Of a DNA stretch of 42,141 nt, positions 1-6,427 are shown piece after piece. Location of the stretch: the NCBI GenBank assembly GCA_038040285.1, contig JBBPIN010000023.1, positions 1-42,141 of the forward strand. Direction: 5' to 3'. Both the position numbers and the translations under genes were made by a program. Below the pieces are notes generated by a model. That model was not told where the DNA came from. It saw only the letters and a list, made by a program, of their open reading frames with translations, and ran no database searches. Each line of letters starts with the position of its first letter. Positions within the stretch are counted from its first letter, which is position 1. Source of the stretch: Mayfieldus sp038040285. Lineage in GTDB: Bacteria > Actinomycetota > Thermoleophilia > Solirubrobacterales > 70-9.

Positions 1-758
1 TCGTCCGCGGCCCACTGCGCTGATGCGCGGCCTCGACAGCCCTCTGGGCCGCGGCCCGGCCGTCTATTTCTAACCCACTCCCGAGACGGCGATCTGGGCG
101 TTTTGCGCGGCGCAGGCGGAGCATCGCCCGCTCCAACGCCTGTGGGGTACGCAAACTCGATCGCGCCACCAACACCGCCCATCGCCGCGCCACCTCACTG
201 AGCCAGTTCGCGGGCTAACGGCTCTCTAGAGTCGCGGCCTCCTGACTCGAAACGGACAGAGCGCCCGACCTTAAGCAACTGCCAGTGCAGGAGCCGACCA
301 GCAGGGCCCGCCGCAGGTGCGATCGGGTGTGCACCCCACACGGCTGAAGCAGCAGTACTGCTGCCACTGCTTATTGTGGTCGGCTGCTACCTCGTCCTGG
401 AGGAGCGTCTTTGCAGCGTCTCAGCAATGGTGACGATGTGCAAAAGGTCTCGTCAACGGCTAAGAGCGCGGCGCCGTCACCTACGCCGGTCAACATGAAC
501 TTGACCTTGGTTGGCTCTCTGCCCGAGCGGAACCTTCACCAACGACTCTTAGTCGGTTGTCCGGTCGACGGCAGCCGCTTCCGCTTTGCGCAAGGAGGAG
601 CAGCACACGCCCTCGCCTCTCCTCGGAGATCCAGCGCTCCTCGTCGACGAAACCGCGCCTGGTCACCGCGATCGGTTCGTGAAAGCACCCGTCCCAGGCA
701 GCGAGCTTGAACTCTCCCGCGTCGGCCGCATCCTCAGATCGTGCCAGTCCGGTGACAA
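1..758. other. Unassigned leading stretch
   Basis: I could recognise no gene here. Several overlapping frames are open, as expected in GC-rich DNA, but none shows a recognisable domain, a convincing ribosome binding site or family-like composition. It may be degraded accessory DNA lying outside the tRNA-Met scar that follows. Confidence 0.4.
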
Positions 759-778
759 ATTGGACCGCTATTGGACCG
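759..778. repeat. Direct pair ATTGGACCG x2, 11-bp period
   Basis: The 9-mer ATTGGACCG occurs at 759-767 and again at 770-778, a spacing of one helical turn. It lies about 103 bp from the anticodon loop of the tRNA-Met scar at 846-892. Paired short repeats at this period resemble arm-type binding sites of tyrosine integrases. That role is inferred. Confidence 0.5.
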
Positions 779-810
779 TCAAATTGCCGTCACGCGAATG
801 CCTGCCCTTA

Positions 811-844
811 CGAAGAAAGGCCCCGTTTCCAGGACCTTTCTTCG
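811..844 (-). terminator. Hairpin terminator of the tRNA-Met locus
   Basis: A 10-bp perfect stem (811-820 with 835-844) extends to 13 bp with one G-U pair and a loop of about 8 nt. It begins two bases beyond the 3' end of the tRNA-Met fragment on the minus strand. There is no long T tract, which is common for GC-rich actinobacterial terminators. Its position suggests it is the native terminator of the original tRNA gene. Confidence 0.6.
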
Positions 845-845
845 A

Positions 846-892
<47 letters not shown>

Positions 893-968
893 GCGCTCGG
901 CGTCGAGGTTTGCAGTGGTTTAGTTCTCGGCGTTGAAGCCCGCACCGGAGGCGACGCCTTTGGCGGGA

Positions 969-1327
969 TCAGTCTTGTGGCGCGTAACGGTGATGCAGCA
1001 TCAAGTCGTTGCCATCGGGATCGGTGAAGAACGCCGTGGACAGACGCCGGTGTCAAAGGTGTCGCCGCTAAACGCGACCCCCTTGCCCTCGAGCTCAGCC
1101 CGGGTCGCCGCGACGTCGTCCACGTGCAGGGCCGGATGGGCGTTCTTCTGCGGGGCGAACTCGATCCCGAGCTTCTCAGGCTCCCAGATGCTGAGGCAGG
1201 TTTCTCCGACCCAGACCTCAAACCGCGCATGATCGTCGGGGCGGAGGCCAAGCGTCTCAACGTAGAAAGTGCGGGAGCGTTCGGCGTCCTGCGACGGAAT
1301 GCCGACGAAGTCGAGGCTGCTGATCAT
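969..1327 (-). pseudogene. VOC/glyoxalase-fold protein with one frameshift
   Basis: Starting at the ATG at 1327, preceded by an AGGGGAG ribosome binding site, the frame reads a vicinal-oxygen-chelate domain. It shows an opening beta strand (ISSLDFVGI), the helix segment RSRTFYVETLGL and a later LHVDDV strand. Near 1036-1041 the frame breaks, and the expected ending (AFFTDPDGNDLMLHHRYAPQD) continues in another frame to a stop at 969. Missing one base explains the break. VOC proteins include lyases, dioxygenases and resistance proteins; the substrate here is unknown. It may be a true pseudogene or a sequencing error. Confidence 0.7.
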
Positions 1328-1559
1328 GGGCTCCCCTTTTCTTAGGCGAGTGGAACTCGCGGTCATCGTGTTTGCCATGTTCTCAGCCGTCCGAAGCTGG
1401 GGCGCCCGCAACCCCGCCGCAACGCATTGGGTGGGAACCGGGTGGGAACCGAATCCGTCATCTTCTGTCCTCCCGTGTCCGCTTTTGTCACCCAGGAAGC
1501 GGCCTACTTGCAGGCAATTCCGCGTGGAACCGGGCTTTCAGCGTGCTGCCATAGACCGC
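1328..1559. other. Gene-free stretch upstream of the first tRNA-Arg scar
   Basis: No gene is supported here. The stretch contains the GGGTGGGAACC tandem pair, described separately, and otherwise shows no recognisable domain. It is probably the end of an integrated element whose body has been lost or lies to the left. Confidence 0.45.
1429..1450. repeat. Perfect 11-bp tandem pair next to tRNA-Arg scar 1
   Basis: GGGTGGGAACC occurs twice in immediate tandem (1429-1439 and 1440-1450). It lies about 110 bp before the anticodon loop of the tRNA-Arg fragment at 1560. The spacing matches the repeat pairs beside the other scars, though the sequence differs. It is possibly an integrase or excisionase arm site of a different element. 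Confidence 0.55.
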
Positions 1560-1601
1560 CTCCTAAGGAGTAGGCCGCAGGTTCGAATCCTGCTCGGGGC
1601 G
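1560..1601 (+). pseudogene. tRNA-Arg (CCU) 3' half, scar 1
   Basis: The anticodon loop CTCCTAA (anticodon CCT) is followed by the 3' anticodon strand GGAGT, a variable loop AGGCC, a T arm (GCAGG, TTCGAAT, CCTGC), acceptor strand TCGGGGC and discriminator G. The bases just before (1555-1559) do not pair properly with the 3' anticodon strand, and no D arm precedes them. This is the first of three related fragments and forms the left boundary of cassette A. Confidence 0.8.
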
Positions 1602-1670
1602 CTCGTCATTTCCAGGGGGTTTGCTCGCAGTTCTGGCAGCCTACTCTCCGCTGCGACTCTCGGCGACGCA

Positions 1671-1690
1671 CGGCGAGGGTACGAGAGGGG
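1671..1690. repeat. 20-bp direct repeat flanking DUF3024-HicAB, copy 1
   Basis: The 20-mer starting at 1671 recurs at 2612 with a single difference (position 12). Weaker similarity continues for roughly 35 bp more, including CCGATCAGGG against CCGACCAGGG. The two copies flank the DUF3024, hicA and hicB genes. Confidence 0.5.
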
Positions 1691-1694
1691 TACA
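1677..1694. repeat. GGGTAC pair, 11-bp period, inner left end of cassette A
   Basis: GGGTAC is at 1677-1682 and 1688-1693. The pair starts about 111 bp to the right of the anticodon loop of scar 1. A pair with the same hexamer and period occurs at 4498-4515, about 109 bp to the left of scar 2. This is the pattern expected of arm sites at the two ends of one integrated element. Confidence 0.55.
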
Positions 1695-1777
1695 TCGCGT
1701 GTCCGATCAGGGCCTCCCGCGTCCCTCGGTGACCGACCGCCGAGTTCGATCGGCTCGTGCGAAATAGGGTGTTCAGC

Positions 1778-2110
1778 ATGCTCGAAGAGGCGACGCGCAC
1801 GGTGGAAGCCTTCTGCAGCTCCCGCGTACCGGAGGGGCTGCGGGACGAAATACGAATCGAGTGCACGCGGCGTGGCAAGTCGATAACCATCGTCGAGCGA
1901 CGCCCACCATGGAATCCGGACTTCGGCCCGGAGTGGAGCGAGACGAAGGTCGCGCAACTCAGACTCGACGACTCGGCGGGAACCTGGTCCCTCTACTGTC
2001 CGGACAGCAACGGGCGCTGGCACGATTACGACCGAGTCGGTCCCAGCCAAACCGTCGAGCCGTTGCTTGCCGAGGTCGAGGCCGACCCGACTGGCATCTT
2101 CTGGGGCTGA
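1778..2110 (+). CDS. DUF3024 family protein
   Basis: The 110-residue protein has the hallmarks of the DUF3024 family: a basic middle segment followed by a WSLYCPDSNGRWHDYDRV block, and an ending EVEADPTGIFWG that is highly typical of the family. The biochemical role is unknown. The ATG at 1778 is chosen because an AGGG sequence lies about ten bases upstream. An in-frame GTG at 1757 would add seven residues. The gene lies directly upstream of the hicA/hicB pair in the same direction. Small DUF3024 genes are often found in accessory DNA, which fits its place inside cassette A. Confidence 0.75.
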   Translation: MLEEATRTVEAFCSSRVPEGLRDEIRIECTRRGKSITIVERRPPWNPDFGPEWSETKVAQLRLDDSAGTWSLYCPDSNGRWHDYDRVGPSQTVEPLLAEVEADPTGIFWG

Positions 2111-2172
2111 GCCTGGCGTTTGGCCCCTCTGTGGCTCAGGGCCATCCGCTTCGCTCGCAACGATCGGGGTCG

Positions 2173-2403
2173 GTGGCCAGGTTTCCGTCACTCAAGGCCC
2201 GGGCCCTGCTCCGGGTGCTGACCCGCGAGCCGCTGGGGTACCGCATTGTGCGGCAGGGCTCTCACCGCAGGATGGAGGCGCCAGGCCGACCGCCGATCAC
2301 GTTCAGCTTCCACGACCGGCAGACGATCCGACCGGTGACTGTGAAGCGAATCCTGTGCGACCAGGTCGGCCTCAGTGAGGACGAGGCGCTGAAGCTACTC
2401 TAG
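2173..2403 (+). CDS. hicA: HicA-type mRNA interferase toxin
   Basis: This 76-residue basic protein matches the HicA/YcfA fold, a small dsRBD-like RNase that cleaves mRNA. It begins with a helix (SLKARALLRVL), followed by the conserved strand and catalytic motif VRQGSHRR with His at about residue 31. It then has ITFSFHD and a final helix RPVTVKRILCDQVGLS. The GTG at 2173, just after a GGGGTCG sequence, gives the usual family start and length. The partner gene hicB starts nine bases after the stop. Toxin activity is inferred from family and context. Confidence 0.8.
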   Translation: MARFPSLKARALLRVLTREPLGYRIVRQGSHRRMEAPGRPPITFSFHDRQTIRPVTVKRILCDQVGLSEDEALKLL

Positions 2404-2412
2404 GAGCGAGCG

Positions 2413-2604
2413 ATGGACCGAATCCGCGTGATCTACGAGCAGGATGAGGACACCTGGGTGGCGACGTCACCCGAGGTGCCCAATTGGACGGTCGTCGGCG
2501 ACAGCTATGAGGAAGCGCACCAGCTCGCCGAGGAGGGTGTGCGCTTCGCCCTCGACCGCGACGACGTCGCGCTCAAGCACTTCGTTCCGGCGCCGGCCGC
2601 ATAA
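2413..2604 (+). CDS. hicB: HicB-type antitoxin
   Basis: The acidic 63-residue protein has the HicB/UPF0150 N-terminal fold: strand RIRVIYEQDEDTWVATSPEVP, then strand WTVVGDSYEEAHQLAEEGV with the following helix. It lacks the C-terminal HTH or ribbon-helix-helix domain found in longer HicB proteins, so DNA binding and autoregulation may need another partner. An AGGAGCG ribosome binding site lies close upstream. The toxin-then-antitoxin order is the usual one for HicAB. It should neutralise the upstream HicA by direct binding. Confidence 0.8.
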   Translation: MDRIRVIYEQDEDTWVATSPEVPNWTVVGDSYEEAHQLAEEGVRFALDRDDVALKHFVPAPAA

Positions 2605-2611
2605 ACACCCG

Positions 2612-2631
2612 CGGCGAGGGTATGAGAGGGG
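2612..2631. repeat. 20-bp direct repeat flanking DUF3024-HicAB, copy 2
   Basis: This is the second copy of the 20-mer at 1671, beginning eight bases after the hicB stop codon. It differs by one base. The downstream GGGTAC half of copy 1 is degraded here. Confidence 0.5.
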
Positions 2632-2692
2632 AGTTCTCCAGCGCCGACCAGGGAGCCCGCCTCGCCGCCTGACCGCCAGGCTCAGCGACCCG

Positions 2693-4441
2693 CTACTTCA
2701 CCTTCTCACAGCTCGGCTTCACTCTGTCCTTGCGGTCGGCGATCGCGACGTCGTTCTTGCCGGCACCGCAGTTAAGCGTGTCGCGACCGCGGCCGCCGAC
2801 GAGGCGGTCCTTGCCCTTACCTCCGGTCAGCTTGTCCCTGCCCTTACCTCCGGTCAGCTTGTCCCTGCCCTTACCTCCGGTCAGCCTGTCCTTGCCGGAA
2901 CCGCCGCCCAGCTTGTCGTTGCCCACACCGCCCTGGGCTCTGTCGTTGCCCTTGCCACCGTTTGCCTTGTCCTTGCCCTTTCCGCCCAGCAGCAGGTCGC
3001 CCTCTGAGTCGCCGGAGAGCCTGTCGTTTCCGCCCTCCCCGAGCAGGCAATCGGCCCCCTCGGCTCCGCTCAGGGTGTCGTTTCCCTCCCCGCCGAGCAC
3101 CGCGTCGCGGAGCACCGTGCCGGCCAGCACATCGGCGCCCGCGGTGCCGAGGATGACGAAAAACGGCCCCGGCCCGCACTCGGCCGGCGCCGGCTTTCCC
3201 TCCACGCGACGGATGCGGTGGTTGCCCTGGTCGGCGATCAGAAAGCCGCCGTCGGGGGCCGGGGCGACGCCGGCCGGGTGGTCGAGCTGTGCCGCAGTGG
3301 CCGGTCCGCCGTCGCCCGAGAGGCCCTCGGTGGTGCCGGCCACGGTGCTGATGATCCCCGCCGCGGAGACCTTGCGGACGCGGCTGTTGCTGAAGTCGGC
3401 GATCAGGAAGCCGCCGTCGGGGGTCGGGGCCACGCCAATTGGGCCGTTGAGCTGCGCCGCGGTGGCGGGGCCGCCGTCCCCGGAGAGGCCGAAGGAGGTC
3501 GTGCCGGCCACCGTGTTGATGATCCCCGCCGCGGAGACCTGGCGGATGCGGTGGTTGCTGAGGTCGGCGATCAGAAAGCCGCCGTCTGCGGTCGGGGCGA
3601 CGCCGGACGGGTCGTTGAGCTGCGCCGCGGTGGCCGGGCCGCCGTCGCCCGAGAAGCCGGCGGTGGTGCCGGCGACGGTGCTGATGATCCCCGCCGCGGA
3701 GACCTTGCGGATGCGGCTGTTGCCCCGGTCGGCGATCAGAAAGCCGCCGTCTGCGGTCGGGGCCACGCCCTGCGGGTTGTTGAGCTGCGCCGCGGTGGCC
3801 GGGCCACCGTCCCCGGAGAGGCCGAAGGAGGTCGTGCCGGCCACCGTGCTGATGATCCCCGCCGCGGAGACCTTGCGGATGCGGTGGTTGGCAAAGTCGG
3901 CGATCAGGTAGCCGCCGTCTGCGGTCGGGGCCACGCCGAGCGGTGTGTTGAGCTGTGCCGCGGTGGCCGGGCCGCCGTCGCCCGAGAAGCCGGAGGTGGT
4001 GCCGGCCACGGTGCTGATGATCCCCGTCGCGGAGACCTTGCGGATGCGGTGGTTGGCAAAGTCGGCGATCAGGTAGCCGCCGNNNNNNNNNNNNNNNNNN
4101 NNNNNNNNNNNNNNNNNNNNNNNNNNNNNNNNNNNNNNNNNNNNNNNNNNNNNNNNNNNNNNNNNNNNNNNNNNNNNNNNNNCGGAGACCTTGCGGATGC
4201 GGTGGTTGGCAAAGTCGGCGATCAGGTAGCCGCCGTCGGGGGTCGGGGCCACGCCGCGCGGTGTGTCGAGCTGCGCCGCGGTGGCGGGGCCGCCGTCACC
4301 GGAGAGGCCGACGGTCGTGCCGGCGATGGTGGAGATGTCGCCCTCGGCAGCGCGGGCTGTGGCGACGACCGCCAGGCTGAGGATCGCCGCGGCGAGCGCC
4401 GCGTAGGGTCTGCGCCCGCCCAGTGTGGGTGCCCTGCTCAT
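2693..4441 (-). CDS. Secreted NHL-repeat protein with RTX-like C terminus
   Basis: The protein starts with a signal peptide (residues 1 to about 32, hydrophobic core LAAAILSLAVVATARA). It then has about seven NHL-type repeats of 54-55 residues, each reading roughly GDGGPATAAQL, GVAPTPDGG, LIADFANHRIRKVS. These would build a beta-propeller on the outer surface. The C-terminal 180 residues hold glycine/aspartate-rich RTX-like nonapeptides (GGKGRDKLT, GGEGNDTLS) of the calcium-binding hemolysin type, closing with a CGAGKNDVAIADRKDRV segment seen in many thermoleophilian surface proteins. One repeat is interrupted by 100 N at 4083-4182, so the true repeat number is unknown. The function may be adhesion or ligand binding; no catalytic domain is visible. 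Confidence 0.8.
   Translation of the reverse strand: MSRAPTLGGRRPYAALAAAILSLAVVATARAAEGDISTIAGTTVGLSGDGGPATAAQLDTPRGVAPTPDGGYLIADFANHRIRKVSXXXXXXXXXXXXXXXXXXXXXXXXXXXXXXXXXXGGYLIADFANHRIRKVSATGIISTVAGTTSGFSGDGGPATAAQLNTPLGVAPTADGGYLIADFANHRIRKVSAAGIISTVAGTTSFGLSGDGGPATAAQLNNPQGVAPTADGGFLIADRGNSRIRKVSAAGIISTVAGTTAGFSGDGGPATAAQLNDPSGVAPTADGGFLIADLSNHRIRQVSAAGIINTVAGTTSFGLSGDGGPATAAQLNGPIGVAPTPDGGFLIADFSNSRVRKVSAAGIISTVAGTTEGLSGDGGPATAAQLDHPAGVAPAPDGGFLIADQGNHRIRRVEGKPAPAECGPGPFFVILGTAGADVLAGTVLRDAVLGGEGNDTLSGAEGADCLLGEGGNDRLSGDSEGDLLLGGKGKDKANGGKGNDRAQGGVGNDKLGGGSGKDRLTGGKGRDKLTGGKGRDKLTGGKGKDRLVGGRGRDTLNCGAGKNDVAIADRKDRVKPSCEKVK
4083..4182. other. Assembly gap (100 N)
   Basis: One hundred undetermined bases fall within the NHL repeat array. 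A 100-N run is a common scaffolding placeholder. The flanking repeats are nearly identical, so the gap probably reflects collapsed or unresolved repeats. Confidence 0.95.
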
Positions 4442-4497
4442 CTCGGGGGCCAGACTGCCACAGGGCCTGGGGACGTGTCAAGGACGCCTCTCAGCCG

Positions 4498-4515
4498 GGG
4501 TACAAAACGGGTACA
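4498..4515. repeat. GGGTACA pair, 11-bp period, inner right end of cassette A
   Basis: GGGTACA occurs at 4498-4504 and 4509-4515, in the same orientation as the pair at 1677-1694. It ends about 109 bp before the anticodon loop of scar 2. Confidence 0.55.
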
Positions 4516-4561
4516 TTCGGAGGGCTCCGAAGGGGAATTCGTGGACCCCAGGCAATGGCGA

Positions 4562-4598
4562 GCACTCCCAACTGCAGGACATTCGTACCAGGGAGTGC
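4562..4598. other. Inverted repeat beside scar 2
   Basis: GCACTCCC (4562-4569) is a perfect inverted repeat of GGGAGTGC (4591-4598) with a 21-nt loop. It lies between the GGGTACA pair and the tRNA-Arg fragment. It could be a protein-binding site or a folded element of the attachment region. Confidence 0.35.
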
Positions 4599-4611
4599 CC
4601 GCCCGTCCCCT

Positions 4612-4665
4612 CGCTTGGCTGGCCTCCTAAGGAGTAGGCCCCAGGTTCGAATCCTGGTCGGGGCG
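4612..4665 (+). pseudogene. tRNA-Arg (CCU) 3' half, scar 2
   Basis: The loop CTCCTAA (4624-4630, anticodon CCT), GGAGT, AGGCC, T arm CCAGG/TTCGAAT/CCTGG, acceptor strand TCGGGGC and discriminator G (4665) are all present, and the 5' half is absent. A 54-bp block from 4612 to 4665 recurs at 7933-7986 with five mismatches, so similarity extends 12 bp beyond the tRNA part. This scar is the shared boundary between cassettes A and B. Confidence 0.8.
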
Positions 4666-4679
4666 TTCGGGGGTTGCTG

Positions 4680-4907
4680 TCAGCTCCCCGACTTCACCGC
4701 TGTTCGGCTAGTACCCAAGTCCCTTGAACTCTCAGATTGCGCTCGGCGCAACCTAGCTTCGGCCAGATTGCGAGCTCGCTCGAGCTCTCTCAGGCGGCCG
4801 GGGCTTGTTAATCGCGGACCATGGACCTTCGCCCTATAGAGGCGATAGCGGTCGCCCGTGTATTTCGCCTCAGCAGTGAGCTCCTCCAGTCGTCGGCTGC
4901 GTTCCAT
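4680..4907 (-). CDS. Small charged helical protein, unknown function
   Basis: The 75-residue product is rich in Arg, Glu and Leu. Its central segments LTAEAKYTGDRYRLYRAK and LRELERARNLAEARLRRAQ look like two amphipathic helices that could pair as a coiled coil. There is no signal peptide or membrane segment. It sits 14 bp from scar 2 and runs with the DUF2294 gene on the same strand, ending near the boundary of cassette B. I do not recognise a named family. The ribosome binding site is weak, so expression is uncertain. Confidence 0.45.
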   Translation of the reverse strand: MERSRRLEELTAEAKYTGDRYRLYRAKVHGPRLTSPGRLRELERARNLAEARLRRAQSESSRDLGTSRTAVKSGS

Positions 4908-4925
4908 GGGGGCTCACAAAACCTT

Positions 4926-5324
4926 TTAGCTGGAGACGCCCGCTAGGGAGCGCGGGCGCCCCTTCTGAAGCGATGGCTCCAGGGTAAAGACCGCGGTCGC
5001 AACATCGGTGCCTTGGTCATGGCTGCTCACAAACGATGTGACGCGCTGCCGCGTCAATCCCACAACTGCAGCGCCTGCATCTCTCTTGTAGCCAGCCGGG
5101 GTGAGCTTTACTCCGCGGGCGGTGTCATGGGTCTGCGAGGCGATCATGCTCCCGTTGAACAGGCCCACGGCATCAATGAGCTGGCAGGTGACCACGTTGC
5201 CGCGAATTTCGGTTCGAACTTCGCTCGGCCGTTTGTCGGCGTACTCGGTCCAAAGTGATCCGAACGCGCGGCTGATCTTGGCCGACAAGCTGATGGGCAA
5301 CCTGGCTCTTCTGGGGTCGGTCAT
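4926..5324 (-). CDS. DUF2294 / MpsC-like family protein
   Basis: The 132-residue protein matches the DUF2294 (MpsC-like) family. The helix LSAKISRAFGSLWTEYADK leads into the signature PSEVRTEIRGNVVTCQL, and the second half has GLTRQRVTSFVSSHDQ and ATAVFTLEPSL, corresponding to the family's closing strands. In some firmicutes the related MpsC acts with a cation/bicarbonate system. Its role in actinobacteria is not established. The ATG at 5324 is preferred over an upstream ATG at 5432 because a GGAAGAGAGG ribosome binding site sits directly before it and the family homology starts there. The gene diverges from the operon beginning at 5547 and shares its AT-rich promoter region. Confidence 0.7.
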   Translation of the reverse strand: MTDPRRARLPISLSAKISRAFGSLWTEYADKRPSEVRTEIRGNVVTCQLIDAVGLFNGSMIASQTHDTARGVKLTPAGYKRDAGAAVVGLTRQRVTSFVSSHDQGTDVATAVFTLEPSLQKGRPRSLAGVSS

Positions 5325-5433
5325 GCGGACCTCTCTTCCTTGCTCCCCTCTGCGGATAGGACCGCTCGACGGGCAGAAAGAGGCAGGGAGAACCCAGCGG
5401 GCAGCTGAGACGAATCTAGCATATTTGGCCATA

Positions 5434-5470
5434 GTTTCTAGAATTAATATTCATGAAATTGTGTACACTG
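5434..5470 (+). promoter_or_regulatory. Operator-promoter A (twin of 7684-7720)
   Basis: An AT-rich near-palindrome, TTTC-TA-GAAT-TAAT-ATTC-AT-GAAA, occupies 5435-5458. A -10-like TACACT follows at 5464-5469. The same layout recurs at 7685-7720. It lies between the DUF2294 gene (minus) and the operon starting at 5547 (plus). On the minus strand it reads an ATG at 5454 and a short frame MNINSRN, echoing the first residues of the regulator at 7704. It is probably bound by that regulator, which is an inference from the shared sequence. Confidence 0.65.
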
Positions 5471-5546
5471 TTCGTTGGCCGTGGGCCGCGGCGGTCCCTG
5501 CAGCGTCGCCCACCCCGACCGCATCGCCACGATTGGAGACACGAAG

Positions 5547-5978
5547 ATGACGATCCTCAATTCCCTGCAAAAGCGCTTCTCTGGTGACGACGCACAGGTC
5601 GATAGTGCGGAGACGACCCGATCAGACGACAGCCAGCTTCCGATTCCTGGCTACGATCGGATCGGCAACAAGGACCTCATCACAGAGCTGTCCAAGCATT
5701 CACAAGTCGAGCTGGCAGCGATCGAAACTTACGAGAGGTCCCATAAGAAGCGCGTGCCTGTATTCGACAAGCTCCGCTACCTGCGCGGGCAAGAGCCACT
5801 TCAGGACTACGACGCTCTAAGTGTCAAGGAGATCTTGGCCGGGCTCGAGGGAGCTGGCTCGGAAACGCTCCAGACGACGCGGGTATACGAACGCAAGTTC
5901 CAGAATCGCCCCGGCGTGCTGGTGGAAGTTGCCACCGCACTCCGCGAACGCCGCCCAGCTTCCACCCACCGCGGGTGA
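5547..5978 (+). CDS. Two-repeat YD/YER helical protein, unknown function
   Basis: This 143-residue protein contains two copies of a unit of about 48 residues, at roughly 34-79 and 86-132. Each opens with YD, has a K-[DE]-[LI]-[IL] helix start, and carries YER exactly 26 residues later (YD36/YER62 and YD88/YER114), then R..V and a leucine-rich helix. No signal peptide or membrane segment is present, so it is likely cytoplasmic and may bind a partner protein. I cannot assign a function. The ATG at 5547 follows GGAG by eight bases. The next gene starts seven bases after the stop, so the two form an operon driven from operator A. Confidence 0.7.
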   Translation: MTILNSLQKRFSGDDAQVDSAETTRSDDSQLPIPGYDRIGNKDLITELSKHSQVELAAIETYERSHKKRVPVFDKLRYLRGQEPLQDYDALSVKEILAGLEGAGSETLQTTRVYERKFQNRPGVLVEVATALRERRPASTHRG

Positions 5979-5985
5979 CCACCCA

Positions 5986-6339
5986 ATGCCCGTGAGCGAG
6001 CGAGACGCACCGCAACGGTGGACCTGCGGCAAGTGCGGCGTCGAGGCGCGTTGGAATAGCAGCCACGAGCAGCGCGGGCTTCCTGCCAACTGGACCGAGA
6101 ACCACCAAGGTCCAGTCTGTCTTCACTGTCGGCGTGAGCTGGCGGCGGACGCCGCTGTAAGCACGTTGGACCTGTCCCTCAAGGAGCGCGCTCGGCTCCG
6201 CTCTTCTACCATCATCGAGTTCGAAGTGAGGCGGGCCCCTGACCGTTCGAACTCGCAAATCGCCAGCGCTGTTCATACCTCCGTGGTGGCGGTCCAGAAG
6301 GCCCGCGAGCGGCTCGGCGTCTCCGGCGTCCCCGTCTAG
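5986..6339 (+). CDS. Zinc-ribbon plus helix-turn-helix protein
   Basis: This 117-residue protein begins with a likely zinc ribbon, two CxxC knuckles at Cys14/Cys17 and Cys45/Cys48. It ends with a helical segment (SNQIASAVHTSVVAVQKARERLGV) that resembles the helix-turn-helix of small DNA-binding proteins whose recognition helix follows 'sDgeIA'. The middle part, LKERARLRSSTIIEFEVRR, is helical. It may be a transcription factor or a nucleic-acid-binding partner of the upstream two-repeat protein, with which it is co-transcribed. I assign no established name. Confidence 0.6.
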   Translation: MPVSERDAPQRWTCGKCGVEARWNSSHEQRGLPANWTENHQGPVCLHCRRELAADAAVSTLDLSLKERARLRSSTIIEFEVRRAPDRSNSQIASAVHTSVVAVQKARERLGVSGVPV

Positions 6340-6427
6340 CTCCTCCGCTCGCTGGGTTCAAATCGCCCCAAACTAACTAGGGGTTCCGTGCGGCTCCTGA
6401 CGGGCCTGGGTCCCGAGGCACCGGCGT

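Noticed and set aside
2815..2890. Repeats that look like CRISPR direct repeats
   Set aside because: They encode RTX-like nonapeptides in frame on the minus strand, with no spacers between units.
3218..4630. Long plus-strand frame with Gly/Ala/Arg-rich repeated protein
   Set aside because: It lies exactly antisense to the NHL repeat gene and only mirrors its repeats; the composition is that of a shadow frame.
5461..5550. Short frame ending in SPTPTASP before the 5547 gene
   Set aside because: Its GTG start lies upstream of the TACACT -10 element, so it would not be transcribed from operator A. The resemblance to the microprotein at 7768 is noted only in a finding.
6340..6385. T-arm-like GGGTTCAAATC sequence
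   Set aside because: No matching T stem, anticodon arm or acceptor strand surrounds it, so it is not a supportable tRNA fragment.
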